A DNA stretch of 64,000 bases from Apostichopus japonicus (Eukaryota > Echinodermata > Holothuroidea > Aspidochirotida > Stichopodidae): assembly GCF_037975245.1 (NCBI RefSeq), contig NC_092575.1, forward strand, positions 16,197,310 to 16,261,309, given 5' to 3'. Numbering within the stretch: the first letter of the stretch is position 1; each line of letters starts with the position of its first letter. Below the pieces are notes generated by a model. That model had not been told where the DNA came from. It ran no database searches and saw nothing but the letters and a program-made list of their open reading frames with translations. This document shows positions 63,457 through 64,000 of this stretch, piece by piece. Both the position numbers and the translations under genes were made by a program.

Positions 63457-64000
63457 CAAGAGTTGACGGCCAACTTAAAGTATAACGCAAAAGTGTATAT
63501 GATTTAATAGGATCAAACCAGTTACCTCCTAAAGTTTGTCACTAGTTTTTAATTAGTTAATTAACGAGTTATTAATAACTATCTTGCTATCTGTTTTAAA
63601 TATTATGTTCGTAGTTGATCAAGTGACGTCATACATTCGTACTCCAATAAACTCACAGTATCCAGCAACATGTAACAAAAAGCTTAGAACGATAGCAAAT
63701 AAGTGCATACGTAATCAGCAAAGTTCATGGACGGAATCAGAACGATTGCTAATTAAATAAATATTCAAAGTTGTACACGCCCTTTGTTGTCAACTTGGGG
63801 GCGTTTTTCATGTGTTCAATATTTATATGTATGTAGTAATTGTTTATTTCCTCAGTGCCTGGAAATAGTACTGAGAGGATCAAGATTCCACAGGAAAGTG
63901 CACTGTTGGAAACTTAAATAGATGTCATGTTGGTATGTGGAACATGAGATCACCGACGAACATTTAAACATGATCATGTGTAGTATGTATATTCCCTTTC
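63457..64000. other. Intergenic, no gene seen
   Basis: AT-rich DNA running to the window edge, with no feature I can support. Confidence 0.4.

Overview
This is a window of animal nuclear DNA, AT-rich and dominated by repeats, with very little coding sequence. There are no operons, no bacterial-style gene packing and no CRISPR. Long (TA)n tracts, poly-G/poly-C runs, tRNA-headed SINEs, hAT-type MITEs with 8-bp target duplications and a recurrent (TA)TAGGCCTA word fit a marine invertebrate. An echinoderm such as a sea cucumber is my best guess, but that is an inference from sequence style and not from a marker gene.

Only one gene is well supported. It lies on the minus strand with exon 1 at 58389-58273 and a terminal exon at 50516-50037, joined across a 7.76-kb intron. 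A TATA box sits about 55 bp before the start codon, both splice sites are near consensus, the phases match (0/0), and an AATAAA overlaps the stop codon. The predicted protein is about 198 residues and I do not recognise its family. The intron holds a tRNA-Ser-headed SINE, a hAT MITE, a (TA)n tract, a 21-bp tandem array and a ~20-bp degenerate array. The only other convincing protein-coding trace is the C-terminal end of a non-LTR retrotransposon ORF2 (34870-34460, minus), with its 3' UTR and AAAT-rich tail.

Layout: 1-1.1 kb, two tRNA-derived SINEs with a degenerate array between them. 4.7-5.2 kb, a 9-bp satellite. 8.3-8.6 kb, a tandem array. 10.0-10.2 kb, a fold-back. 11.3-11.5 kb and 13.1-13.2 kb, microsatellites. 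16.5-18.1 kb, SINE tails and a duplicated TA-rich block. 21.7-21.9 kb, a SINE-like element whose head is the 5' end of U2 snRNA. 24.0-28.4 kb, three hAT-type elements and a Penelope-type fragment carrying a hammerhead ribozyme motif. 32.6-37.7 kb, minisatellites and the LINE fragment. 39.4-45.1 kb, TA tracts, more U2-headed elements (one a dimer), a two-unit higher-order array and a MITE with ~75-bp inverted arms. 46.9-47.1 kb, an inverted-repeat block of TTTAAA-centred motifs. 50-58.5 kb, the gene. 59.9-63.5 kb, a 38-bp perfect palindrome, a composite TIR element with a nested hAT MITE, and a second copy of a U2-SINE-containing duplication.

The most unusual items are the family with a U2 snRNA head (at least three heads plus several headless copies), the dimer-type hammerhead motif, and the uncharacterised two-exon gene.
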